Source: Echinococcus granulosus
Taxonomy: Eukaryota; Platyhelminthes; Cestoda; Cyclophyllidea; Taeniidae
NCBI RefSeq assembly: GCF_000524195.1
Contig: NW_020170389.1
Location: 69,134 to 133,133, forward strand
Length of the DNA stretch: 64,000 nt
Direction: 5' to 3'
Part shown: positions 1 through 11,233 of the stretch, one piece after another
Layout of the letters: each line of letters begins with the position of its first letter
Position numbering within the stretch: position 1 is the first letter of the stretch
Translations under genes and position numbers: made by a program
Notes under the pieces: generated by a model
The model's input: only the letters and a program-made list of their open reading frames with translations
Databases searched by the model: none
What the model was told of the DNA's origin: nothing

Positions 1-668
1 GTCACTTACCTACAAGGCAACATCCATGAGTCAAAAAGGGATCGTCGTGCCGTCGACGCTGTTCAAGCCCAAGTCTTTTCTAATCCTATATGGTGGAGAT
101 GCCTTCCTCCAGTGAGTCCAATTATTCGAAAAAATCACCTGTTTCACCAAGTACTTTGAAACGTGCTCTTCTTCCGCCTTTATCGCAGTTCAACGTCCAC
201 GATAAGTACTCTACCTTCAGTGAGGGAGCCAAAGGGATGTCCCCCTTTGGTTGTTCCTGGCGTTCACTCCTGAAGATCAAACGCACTTTCGAGGGCTTGC
301 GAAGCCGTCTCGCTGTCATCCCAAACCTTCATTTGGGCCTGTGTCCCGCAGAGGACCAACGTTTCATCGAACACCAGAGTGAAGCTGACCAGCATTCGGA
401 CGATTGGCCGATTAACGTGCGTCTTGGTGTTCCCACCCTCAACCCTAAGGTAAAATTCCTCCTAGCAACGCCACCCTCTCTCTCCTGGGCATTTGCTGTA
501 GCACTGGAGTTCTACCGTCTCCAGGCGAAGGACAAAACGGCCCAAGGGAGTGATACTAACCTGACTGTGGAGACGGTCGGAGTTTTAGAGAATTGGATAA
601 GTTTTATGACGTACGGCACCCTGCTCAAGGAAGACTCAGAGAGGTACTCTTACATCAACAAGAATTTG
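1..668 (+). CDS. Partial unknown protein, two consecutive exons
   Basis: I do not recognise this protein. The best model has an exon at 1-150 (open in frame 1 from the window edge), a 38-nt intron at 151-188 (CAA|GTACTT ... TTTATCGCAG), and an exon at 189-668 ending AATTTG|GTAAGC. All boundaries are phase 0, and the second exon is open for 160 codons. The translation has mixed composition, with no signal peptide, membrane segment or motif I can name. It contains runs such as LEFYRLQAKDK and GVLENWISFMTYGTLL. An internal donor at 450 (AAG|GTAAAA) exists but does not join in frame to the good acceptor at 500-501, so I kept the exon continuous. The gene starts upstream of the window. Splice consistency supports coding; the function is unknown. 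Confidence 0.4.
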
Positions 669-723
669 GTAAGCTGATTTTCGAGTGCCAAAAGTGAACG
701 TGGCTTTGGTAACCCCTGACCAG

Positions 724-1327
724 CGAGTTTTCCTGATTAAGCCACTCACAACACATGTCGCTGGTGGTGTTTGGGTTTGGTGTCGTTTTCGAGGTTTCTG
801 TTTATTTTGACCGAGTGTGCTTACCGTTGTTACCAATACAGCCCTCCAAGTCATTACGGAAGACGTAATAACGCATTTCGGTGAAGTGGAGGAGCCTACT
901 ATCAGCCCACTGAGGAACCGTGGGACTGCAGTTATTAAATTACATACAGGCCACCAGATTTGGAGTTGAAACCAGGGCAGCTCACGCGTCGGTTTCCGCT
1001 ACTTTGATTCAGCTGTTTGTTGATGTCGGGGCCACTGCCAAGATCAGGGGTCACATGTATTCACTAAGACTAAATAAAATTGAACCTCGTTTAGTGGATT
1101 TCTGGGCCTTTTGCACTGGTGTGTACCCAAAAGCGCTAGTTGTGTCAGAAAGTCACAAGGAGGGATGTCTGAGAGTGTTTACTTTGCCCACTGATAATTT
1201 GGACCAATCGTGTTGCGTGACGCAACCTTTTCGTCATTGGCTCAAGCAAATCAAAGTGCTGGACTTGTCGAAGCATGACCAAGTGTTGGTCTTAGGACCC
1301 GTGTCCATAAAGTGGTGGTGCAATTAG
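724..1327 (+). CDS. Probable further exons of the same unknown gene (boundaries unsure)
   Basis: After the donor at 669, the acceptor CCCCTGACCAG gives a phase-0 exon starting at 724 that encodes a run including RVFLIKPLTTHVAGG and ends near 802. A second piece starts at 842 after TTACCAATACAG and reads LQVITEDVITHFGE. A third stretch, open from about 952 (after TTACATACAG) to 1327, reads like protein, for example SATLIQLFVDVGATAKIRG. The join between the second and third pieces needs a weak donor (GTGGAG, near 888) to stay in frame. I see no recognisable domain. The order and strand fit the exons upstream, but the exact exon set is uncertain. Confidence 0.28.
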
Positions 1328-2381
1328 TCGACAAGGCGATTTTGCACCTCTGCCGGGGTCCACCTCTCTGTTTTTCTATCAATACATGTATTTAAAAGAG
1401 GGTTTTGTAAAACGCAGCTTTCTCGAGGACTTATAAGATTAGGCGCTTTCGAATCGTACTCTCGGCCTCATGGAGGGGTATGTGGTAGAATTCCACTGAG
1501 GAATTCTGGCAAATTTAATTTACCTTTCTTGAACTTTTAGTCTTAGCATCTTCATGAACGAACACATGCGTCTGGTTGGGTTGATATGTTTATTAGAACC
1601 GACACCACGCGTCGGTTTGGTCTTTCTCACCGATCTAGGTCATAGTGATGCGTAATAGGGCTTTTTTGTCAGGGTCTGTTGTTTAATTCCGCCTATTCAT
1701 AAATTTATCAGTTAGCTAAGAGTAAACAGAGGTAGTTCCTGTAAAACTAAGTGTGAAAAGCTTTGGCGAGATTGCGTAGCCCTTATGTAGAGAAGGGCTT
1801 AAGAGGCTACTGGCAAGGCACAAAGGCCAAGTCACCTAGCGGACGTACAAAGGCAAAATCTTAAGTGCTTGCATGTTGTTCTAAACATGCTGAAGGAGGT
1901 CTATAGTAATCTTCTAAGAAACCCCTGCTGATCTTTGAACCACAGGAATCAGAATTTTTTGCTGCCTGAATACCAAATCGTGTGTGTGTGTAAGACGATC
2001 CACTTGACTTTTGATTGCACAAGTTCATAAAATGTACCATAGCCTCCGTAATAATCAACTAATATGAAAGAAGAACGTTTTACTTTAACAGTTCTCTGTA
2101 GTGAACGGGGTTTTCGAATGCTCGTTTTTAGTGCTCGTTTTGGTACAATTTTAGCCGTCTTTTGTTACCGTAGGTGTGTCTCAGTCGGAAACTGACCTCC
2201 ACAGTCGAGGCGTTTTATCATTCTAATATGGCGTCAATCTCCTTTATTCTTTGGCCGACCTAAATGTTGTTCGAAAATTAAGAAGTACAGTTATCCTTAA
2301 ACCAGGCACATCTATGACTTGTGCTTTTGGAGGTGTGAGCGGTAGCCAAATAGTTAAATTATAATTCTTTTATATGCGTAG

Positions 2382-2651
2382 TTGCATACCACAACATCAA
2401 TCGCCCAACGCACATCTTCATGGCCATCTCCTCTCACTATCGTTGTCGAGTGCTCCGGCATGGAGGATCCGGTGCAAGGGATGGACAAGGTGGACGAGCG
2501 ACTTGTTCCTTTAGAGGCGGCCTGGCGCAATGCGGTGCACAACAATACGATGGAGGGCCATGCCATCGTCCTCCATGAGTCCAGTATTGATCAAATGAAG
2601 GAGGCGGTGGCGCAGAGGGTTGTTGAGATGTGCAAGAAGCGTCTTGCTTAA
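2382..2651 (+). CDS. Probable last exon of a plus-strand gene
   Basis: A T-rich acceptor (TTCTTTTATATGCGTAG) precedes an 89-codon open frame ending in TAA at 2649-2651. The translation is balanced and charged. It contains SGMEDPVQGMDKVDERL and ends with an amphipathic, helix-like stretch, SIDQMKEAVAQRVVEMCKK. It is probably the C-terminus of the unknown gene occupying 1-1327, because strand and spacing fit, but I could not connect the two through 1328-2381. No family is recognised. Confidence 0.4.
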   Translation: MHTTTSIAQRTSSWPSPLTIVVECSGMEDPVQGMDKVDERLVPLEAAWRNAVHNNTMEGHAIVLHESSIDQMKEAVAQRVVEMCKKRLA

Positions 2652-4278
2652 GCCAGAGAGATGGTGACCACCCCATGACCCGTCTGGTTCTCCAGTCGCT
2701 TGATTGTCCCAACTCATTCCCTCCTTCAATTTTGTAGTTTTTCTCTCACTTGATTACCCATCAATGTGTGTACGCGACATCATGATATTTTGTGACCAGC
2801 TTCGATAAAATATAACCTTTTCGGGTTTGTGTAAGGAGTCTGTGGCGGAATTAACTGCCTCACTACCGATCAGCAAGATCGTCACCTGAGCTTCGGGGAA
2901 AAACAATCTGTGACAGGCCGGACAGTTTAATTGTTCAAGTATAGCACCAATTGTGATTGTTTCGGTTGGGACACTAAGTATGTCTCGAAAACTAGGAAGC
3001 TGTGATTGTTTTCTGTCTAAGAGTGTGATATGTATTTTAAGTCTGGACAGTCTGTCGGTGGCAAGACTTTGTGCGATTGGTCAGAAGTGGGTTAGTAGCG
3101 GGTGTTAGTTAACGACGCCAAAAAGGTAAGCCATTGTGGACTAAGGCACTGACATTTTGACATTTTGCCCCGGACTCCGCGGTGGATATCGCCCCTCCGG
3201 CCACAGAGCCTAAGCGTTTGGGAAGAGTTCAAGGGTTAGACAGTCGTCCACACCTAGAGCCTCCCAGTCCGGTAGGAAGTTATCCTTCTACCCCAGTGTG
3301 TCATGTTACGTACTCCGGAATGCATCGGGGCGCGCTACCGATGACAGTGGTAAGCAAAAGCGGTCTGGACAAAGAGAAACCTCAAAACTGTCACTGGATG
3401 CGAAACCCAAACGTCGCAGTGTGCATGCGCTCTGGCTGGTCTGATTCGAGGATCCATTTGCCCCGTGATTTGCAGCACGAGACACAAATGGCGCAAAACC
3501 TCCCGTCCTGATGCAGTCTGTGGATATCGTATGAATATATGTGAATAAAGTAAACAAGCGGTATCTCCTCCACGTTGCTAATGACTCCAGATTGTTCAAA
3601 AGAGAATAACATGGAAGGAAGGAACGAACGCTGAAGTTACTAGAACTTGTGTTCTACGAAGTGATTGTGCTTTAACAACCAGCCGTTGAAGTATTGTCCA
3701 ATCCTGCGCGGTACAAAGCCGATGAAGTCAAACAGCACGCTCTCAGGAATGCTAACATTGGACGGACTAACTGTCTGGGCAAAAGCGAACCCACGACCAC
3801 CAGCAGAAAAAAGAATCGAGGCATATGTGTTCACATGTTTTTGTTTGTTTGTGCATATGCAGGAGGAAGGAGGAGACGGGGGAAACGAATTAGCAGGAAA
3901 ACAGATTTATCAGCCTTTGAGGAGAGAGAGGAGACCGATTTCATCTCGTGATGAAGGGAGGAGGAAAGTCACATTACTTACACGTGAATATCAGCGACCA
4001 ACATTGCGTAATAGGACAAATAAATATTTACAAATTCAGTGTGCAAAATGTTTAAAAATAAACATTTTGAAAGGGGGACACGCGGGAACAAATGAGGAGA
4101 CGAGAGAAAATTTTTCAATGGGCGCATGCACTGGAGAGAGCGACTCGATCAAGCGGTGGTCGACATTGTCGCGGCAAGCTCAGTAGGAACGCAAGGTGCG
4201 ATAAAACGCACCACAGGAAGGAGAAGGGGAGGCAGTGGTGGAGTAATCACAGAAGCCTTCTTCTGCGTAGTCACCCCC
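2652..4278. other. Intergenic region, no supported gene
   Basis: This lies between the stop of the plus-strand gene and the convergent M-Ras stop codon. It should contain both 3' untranslated regions. Open frames here (for example 3182-3511 and 3665-4186 on plus, 3640-3834 on minus) lack a coherent splice context or a recognisable domain, so none is annotated. Confidence 0.5.
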
Positions 4279-7200
4279 CTAGAGGCAGGTGCATTTCACT
4301 TTCCTTGTTCGTCGTTTCTGACTCGCCGGTGGAGGACTTGCTGGCTGTTTCCTAAAGACACAAAACGCTACTTATTTGCTATTCAGTAGAACCCCATTTT
4401 TTCCACAGATTGTCAAACACGTGGTGTGACATTCACTCTCTATCTACTTCCAAGCCTTCGCAGGCCATTCAAACACTTCAATACAGTTGTCATATGACTC
4501 AGTCGGTTTTCACAAGTAGTAGGTCAAATTAGTAGCTTTTAAAGCATCTGGCCCGAACCAGCCAGGAAAAAAACTGTTGATTTTTTTGTCACGAGGCAGA
4601 AGCGACACGTGGCTTTGTCATAGCAGATGGCGTACGAGTAAATGTCGCAAAACACTGACGCAGAAAGAACAAGGCTAATCGTCACACTGAACGAGGTAAA
4701 CATGATGGCTAGAGCAGAACCTACCGAATGATCCGAATGAGATCGTGAAAGATTAGATCCACATTAACTGGCGGATTCTTTGCACTGGTCTCAATGTACT
4801 GCACCTGAAAAGGGAAGACAGCACTCACATCAATTTGAAGTGACACGAGTTAGGCCACGCTTCATCTTCCTTTTCCGATCATCATATCCCGGGTACAGGA
4901 GGGTTCTTGTGTGTTTCCCTTTCCATGCAAACTGAGATGAACGGCAAAAGGGTTTCACAATCATCTGACCCCCAACTCACCTAATCTGAAGCCATCGAGA
5001 CATAAATATGGTTGCCGTCTCAAGAGCCGTGCTTAAACTTATACTGGCTCCAATCAACCATTCTCTCGTTATCGTCAAGCCAATGTGATCGTATAAGTGA
5101 ATACTGATGCATCCTGCACTTCTAGCCTGGTTGGAGAATGAAAGAGCCACACAGCTTGAAGAATGAGTCATAGCGCAAACTACAGCCACAACACCACCTT
5201 GATTAATAAGTACACCCACCACCAGGGCCCCAAAAAAACGAAAAGCGACAGCCACAGCCATCCAAGTATTTTATCCTCCCAATAGGACAGTCCGAATGCT
5301 TTTGCATGGTCTTCCTAGTTCAGCCGATTGCCTTCCCACTAAGTGTCACATATGTGTGACGTGAGAACCCAGCCAAGACAACCAGGCCGTCACACATGTA
5401 TGACACGAGCACGTGTCAACCGATTCCGAATGATAGAGCAAAGAAGTGGGCGGAGTGGCTGTTCCAGCCAGAAAGCTAAGTCTGTGGAGGCTCATAATGG
5501 AAGAGGTGGCTAAAAGCCACATCAAATCTTCAAAGGCACCCCAAAGTCATGGTAAGCTACAGAGCTGGATGTATGACTGTGCGATGAAAGACAAGAGTGG
5601 AATAAGGAAGCGTTCCATTGTGATAACTGGGACAGAAGAGCAATTATGGAAGTCCTGAGAAGGACGCTCAAGAGAAGATGAAAGAACTGCGGTAACCGTT
5701 TTAGACCAACCTAGGCCTCAACAACCCCTTCAGGAGTGATTCAGGTGCTACAGAAAAACAAAGAGAAGATGAACGTACACCGAGTTCCTGAGCTAAAGTC
5801 TGTCCCTCCTCCGGAGTGACTACTCGCTGTTGTACCAGATCGATCTTGTTAGCCGCCAAGATCATGGGATAGGAGTCGCGATCACGTGCTCGCAGAATCT
5901 GGGTGTAGAAACGGCGCACTTGCCGGAAGCTCTGCTGGTCCGTCACCGAATAGACAATGATGAAGCCGTGACCCTTGCGCATATACTGCTCTCGCATTGC
6001 GCTGAACTCGTCCTGACCTGCCGTGTCCAACACTGCACGAAGACGGAGGAAGAGAGAGAGGTGAGCTGAAGTGAATTCGTTTGAGATACTTGGGATTCAC
6101 TCCATTGTGACATTAATAGCCAGACGCAGACAGAACTGAACGAATAATGACTGCGACTAGTGAAAGGTCAGTTCTCTGACTCACGGAGTGAAGAACATCG
6201 GTCCACCTAGGCGGTGCTCAATAAGGGCAGGTGAACCTGCCGAAATCCACGCGATGACAAAACACACACAGTAACGAAGCCAGACATGTGCTTAACGGCT
6301 CAAACTCTTGTATGAGAAAATAACTCTTTACGCTATCACGACATCTTCGAATGTTGAAAGATTGGGGACAACCGCGATAGATGGGTGTGATAGCAAAAAT
6401 GAAAACAAAGTGAGAAGTAGGCGGTTAATCTCATTGAAGTCCTTAGAGAGGGCATGACTAGTGAGCCCCGACGAAATCTACGATAGGTACCACTAGCATT
6501 GGATTTGAAAGCACCTTCGATGATACGAAGACGCAAGATCGGTTCCAATTAACCCAAAGACAATATCTTAGCTTCGACAACCTATGTACACCTTTTTGCA
6601 GGCGTGAGGATTTTTCGCTTCATTGAAGTCAACAAAAAATTCAGGAAATCGAGTCCTAACTTTACCTTCTTCTGGAGAATATTCACTGAAGAGTGGCAAA
6701 AAAACCCCCACCTCTGGTATTACGACCGCAGTAAACAAAAAAAGTAAGGAATTGGAGAGCCCAGAGAACACACATCGTCGTAGGGCACCACACCTTGGCA
6801 TTTGAATTGAGGAAGTCGTTTTCCAGGTGAGGTGGAAACGGCTAATTTTCATTCAACAGATTTTGTGAGAAAGGCTGTCAATACCAATAACTATTATAGA
6901 CAAAAATTTGATACCTACTCTCTTCAATTTCACTGACTGAGCATTTGCTCTGTAAGAGCTGAGATGGCTCTGTACTACGTCTCAAGGGTGTGGGAAGAAA
7001 GTAATTGTGGTGTAATACTACCCCGGTCTGCCCCACGAGAGTAGCATGGATTTCTCCTTCGCATGTCAGTCAGTCCACACCAATGCCTTCTTCAAAGGTA
7101 GCTTCTCTAGTTCCACGCTCTTGGAGTTACTAGTTTCGGTAATGTTTTAGGATAGGATTTACACACTAGTGGATCGGCTTGGGATGTAGTGGATGATTAG

Positions 7201-10200
7201 ACCCGTAGAGACCTATAGCAAATGCCGAAGCCGGTGACAGTAGGGGAACTGCATTGCACAAATCCACTCCCTCCAGAAGATGGCTGCTCATATCACTGCT
7301 GAAAATATACAACTGAGTAACGAAAAAATGGAATGAGGGGATGAAATTACCGCGTAATTTCAAAACGCGTCTTTGAATTCGCCGTACAAGGAGCCCTGAC
7401 TGCGGGGTACCGTAGAGTTTTTAAGTCCCGTAATGCAGTTTACAAATAGGATAGTACGGATTGGGCTATTAAAATAAACTGCGCATACAATCCCTGAGCT
7501 AGGCGATTTCCCTGACGTGATGGAAAATCACCGTATAATCGCCAATTTTGCCTGATTAATTTTACCTCACTCGAGCACTGTTGTGGTGAAGAACGCGGAA
7601 GAGTAATCACCAGAAGCACTGAGAAGATCGTTCAGAGGAAAGAGACCGTATTACGCAGTATATGCGTATCATCGTATCCCGTATCATCGACCTCCAGACT
7701 GATGCGTATAAAGTGTCTTTAAGGGGGGCAACACTTGTGCACTTACGATGCCCATTCAAAAACCTGACAAACAGATTGAAATCATCTTCCCAAGTGCGGC
7801 TTGGCAACATTTGAGCTACCCAACCGAAACACAAAGACCAAGTCGGTTTCAGCGCCTACTGTGTAATCAACCACGTAAACTGTAACATCGAAACACACTT
7901 TGAAGAGTTTAAAAATTCAATATGAATGGGAGGGGTCGAAACGTCCCATTGAGAATGACACATTTCCACCATCTTCTGGCAGCATTTTTTGCCGATGGCA
8001 TGCTCATTACTTACAAACAGGACGGCAACAGAGAAGGCGTCCTTGATGGACGTTCACAAAACAACAGCAACAACTTGCTAAGGTAGTATCATCAAGTTTA
8101 AATGGCAAAAGAAGCAAACCATTGAGAGATCTTTAGGTCACTTCCCCCCCCCACCCGTCACCCACCACTATTCGGCTCCTTTCATGATCCGTAGACCACA
8201 TCAAATATGGAAACCCACCATCGCCGCCCAATGAGCAAACAACCACATCAGCAAATCAATGATCGAAAAGTACAAGAGATGGTTAACCTGAGGCGGAGTT
8301 CATAAGGAGAGTTGTTTTTAGATAACAACTACGTAGAAGGCCCCTGCCCTGCAAGACAGGGATGAAGGAAGGCCGTCGATCCCACCAAAAACCAATGGCG
8401 ACGAGTTGGAACGATATAATTCCAGCGACATGTGGAACCCATTTTCCTGCGAACGATAACCCAAGTTATTTCGGTTACGGCGAGCGTACCTTCACTAAAT
8501 AAGCTCTCAATTTGGAGTCGATAGATCCAACAAATAAAAATGAACAAAGCGATCAAGAAGATGGTTTATAAAAGTGGTTGAAGGAGCCGGTGAAACCGAA
8601 AGTTGGCATAGATACCACAGTTTTCAGAGTAAAAGGAAGTCCCTTGGATTAACGTTGAAAAGGTAAGTTATTCTTGAAAAAAAAGTATTTCAACAACCAA
8701 ATCGAAGACTGATGAAATGGAAAATAGTGATGATAATCTCACAAGTACTGATCATAGCCGACAGAGGCGAATCAGAGAAAACCAATGAATTTCCGCCTGA
8801 ATGATCAGTGCATTTCCGAGGAAGTTTGGAAAACCAACAGTTTTTTTTCTATCACGAGAGAAAATTGGCAACTCGGCTCAGAAAAACTACCTTTAAGTGT
8901 AGTTGGACAAGCTCAAACGCCAGATTAGGGACACTGGTCGGAAGAAAACAAGAATCCTCTCCTTCAGATGAAAAGAACCAACATTCAGAAGAGCCCCAAA
9001 ACATTTTAGTACTTGGGCAAAAGTAGGAAAAAGGGCTCATTTAAGTCCGGACTAAAACACCCCACTAGCTAAGTGGAAAAGCAGTGAAATATGGCGTAAG
9101 GGTTCCACTGACTGTGTGGAAAATCGAAAAGGCAGTAATGGGTACAAAGGCTAGAGACAAATAGAGCGAAGGGACACTTGTGGTGGGATGACTAGCACAT
9201 TTCTCAGACAATGTGAGCAACTGGTACCATCTAACAGGGCCTTTATTTAGGCCTACTGATACCACGAAGGAAAGGTAGCAGATACGAGATTTCACCGAAT
9301 CAAGGCATTAACAGCTACGCATATCAAAGAGAAGCAAACTACAAAAAAGATCCCTTCCGTGACAAGATGATAGGGCAAAGAATACTGCGATTTTCATACA
9401 CATTACGCTCTACTTGATTCACCCGAAATGTCAGTCCGAGCTTACTGATACTGAAAGAACGATTAGATAATCTCAATTCTGAGAATCGAAGTAATGATAT
9501 GACTTCTCTTCTAAGGGGAAGAATTGGAGATAGACGCAATCCATGAACGAAAAAATTAGCCTTCGATCAGTTCGACCCATCAAGGAACAACAGTATTTCC
9601 ACGGCACTGGCATACGCAAATACGTGGGCGTGCCAAACGCGAGACAGGCAGAACGAACGGCAGTCTATGTGCTGTTTGCACCCATTCACGCGCCGCGCCT
9701 ACGCGTGCACACGCGTAGGCTGCTAATTGTTTAACCTCCCACCCCCCTTCCTTTCCAAAAGAAGACGAATTAAGGAAGGACCTTTACAAGTCCACAGGCT
9801 TCACAGACCTACCGCTTTAACAGCCTAGCCTCGAATTCTGCTGCTTTATCGCACTGTATCACCGCCAAAATCATCCGATAGGCGACACTACATTACCACC
9901 AGGAGCAGTCAAGGTTACAACCTTACAAGGTTACAACATACGACACGCCTCTGCCTATAGGTCGTGGTAAACATGTTACCGATTTTGAAGTTGCCCTATA
10001 TGGCAGCCACAACCACACTGACCTGCATTCCGACTAGGTTAGGCTATACCAGCAATGACATGACCGACGATTTTTATGCCAAAAATGTCATGAACGCCGA
10101 TTTCGGAAACGCTGTTTCGGGTAGCGTCAGAGGGAATGAAGTGTAATTAGGCCAGGTGGATATAAATAGACATTCTATGATACGTAGGACCGATTTATGC

Positions 10201-11233
10201 ATAATGCATGGCCGCAGCACGGTGTGCATGTGCGGACGTTTGGTCGGGACCCAAAAAGTGCATTTGCAACTGTCATCTTCTTTCCAAAGAGGATGATAAA
10301 CAAGTGGATAGCAAAGCATCTAAACAAAGGAATCACCAAGGAATCGCATCCATGTGTGGTGGGGCAGAGAGAAAGCGCCTACTTCCGTAAACCTCTGACT
10401 TATAATCGGGTCAGTGATTTAACTGCCTTTGGGTAAGGCTAGACTAATGGGCTACGAGACAGTCAGCCCACAATAAGATAGCCGATAAAAAACACACAAA
10501 TGGTACACAAAAACAGCCATTTGACTGATTTTGCACCTCAGCTAGTACCAAAATAGCTTTAAAAGGTCACATTTACATACCACTACCACACTCAATGACT
10601 AAAACCGAAATCGCAAACATTCAATGATGAACAATCAAACGAGGATGAATGAGAGGATTGTATTAAAAAGGTGAGCAATACGAGGAAACCCGACAAAAAA
10701 GTACTAAAATGAGAAGTCAAAGCCGATAGAATAGTAGAGATTAAAACTAAATAAGGATCAATAGGCTTGTTACTGTCATCTAACACGTAATAACTAGGAA
10801 AGACCTAGGATTTTCGCAAGTAATCCAATACTAACATAGTCACCAAAACAAAAATTATTCGTCCATACTCCAAGAGTATGTAGCAGTTCTGATTTAAAGG
10901 GACACATATTATAAAGCATGTCTAAATAAATGCAAAATAAAAACCAAGCATAAAACTGTCTCAAATATTCTACAAAAAGCTTTGAACTCACCATCAAGGA
11001 CACACCATTCACCATCCACCTCAACATTTTGCAGATAAGAATCCTCAATTGTGGGATTGTGGTCTTCCAAAAACATGTGCTGGAAATACTATAGGGGAAT
11101 CCATACGATAGGATGAAATAATATTCCTCACTTGAATTGTTAATGCAGACTTTCCGACACCACCATCGCCAACGACAACAACTTTAAACTTGGGTATAGC
11201 AGAAATATCATTAGGTATTTGTGTCATTGCCAT
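4279..11233 (-). CDS. mras: M-Ras/R-Ras-type small GTPase, five exons, 201 residues
   Basis: This encodes a membrane-anchored GTP switch of the Ras family. Coding exons, in transcript order, are 11132-11233, 10992-11088, 5779-6032, 4725-4804 and 4279-4351; all join in phase. Visible motifs are the P-loop [13 protein letters not shown], the effector region ending NPTIEDSY, switch [22 protein letters not shown] for guanine recognition, and ETSAK. The M-Ras signature [18 protein letters not shown], compared with the remembered human M-Ras, separates it from K/H/N-Ras and Rap. The tail is polybasic (KRRTRKVK) and ends CTCL, a CaaX box whose final Leu predicts geranylgeranylation. The start ATG at 11233 gives a 14-residue leader before the P-loop strand; a second ATG lies two codons later. 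The acceptor of exon 2 was chosen at TCCCCTATAG because it restores the family length of the effector loop. The oddity is His-Asn where Ras has Tyr32-Asp33. Confidence 0.95.
4805..5778 (-). other. 974-bp intron 3 of the M-Ras gene, carries a palindrome pair
   Basis: The donor is CTCGGT|GTACGT and the acceptor CTTTTCAG. The intron contains two copies of a dispersed 16-bp palindrome (see the repeat at 5345-5404). The open frames on either strand (for example 5446-5658 plus, 4977-5261 minus) have no recognisable product. Confidence 0.75.
5345..5404. repeat. Paired 16-bp palindromes (GTCACAYATGTRTGAC type)
   Basis: Two near-palindromes, GTCACATATGTGTGAC at 5345-5360 and GTCACACATGTATGAC at 5389-5404, start 44 bp apart. 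The same motif recurs as a pair at 15136-15192 and once at 63541-63556. It is probably part of a dispersed repeat family; the function is unknown. Confidence 0.6.
6033..10991 (-). other. 4.96-kb intron 2 of the M-Ras gene
   Basis: This intron is bounded by donor GATG|GTGAGT and acceptor TTCGTGCAG, and is phase 1. I see no exon, transposon open frame or RNA gene inside. It holds a C-rich run near 8142-8155, a perfect hairpin at 9698-9719 and otherwise AT-rich non-coding sequence. Short open frames on both strands are of chance length. Confidence 0.8.
9698..9719. repeat. Perfect 10-bp inverted repeat with 2-nt loop
   Basis: CCTACGCGTG is followed by CA and then CACGCGTAGG, a complete 10-bp stem. 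It is GC- and CpG-rich compared with its surroundings and lies inside intron 2 of the M-Ras gene. No function can be assigned. Confidence 0.7.

Noticed and set aside
3640..3834. Minus-strand open frame ending NGWLLKHNHFVEHKF, with an acceptor-like CTTTTGCCCAG at about 3770
   Set aside because: It lies downstream of the M-Ras stop codon, and splicing M-Ras exon 4 to it gives neither a polybasic tail nor a CaaX box. The exon at 4279-4351 fits perfectly instead.
3182..4389. Several plus-strand open frames with Arg/Lys-rich translations
   Set aside because: They overlap each other and the M-Ras last exon in antisense, and have low-complexity purine bias.
11071..11082. Alternative acceptor for M-Ras exon 2 at TATTTCCAG (exon start 11079)
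   Set aside because: It is also in phase but removes three residues from the effector loop. The upstream acceptor at 11089 restores the length seen in all Ras proteins.
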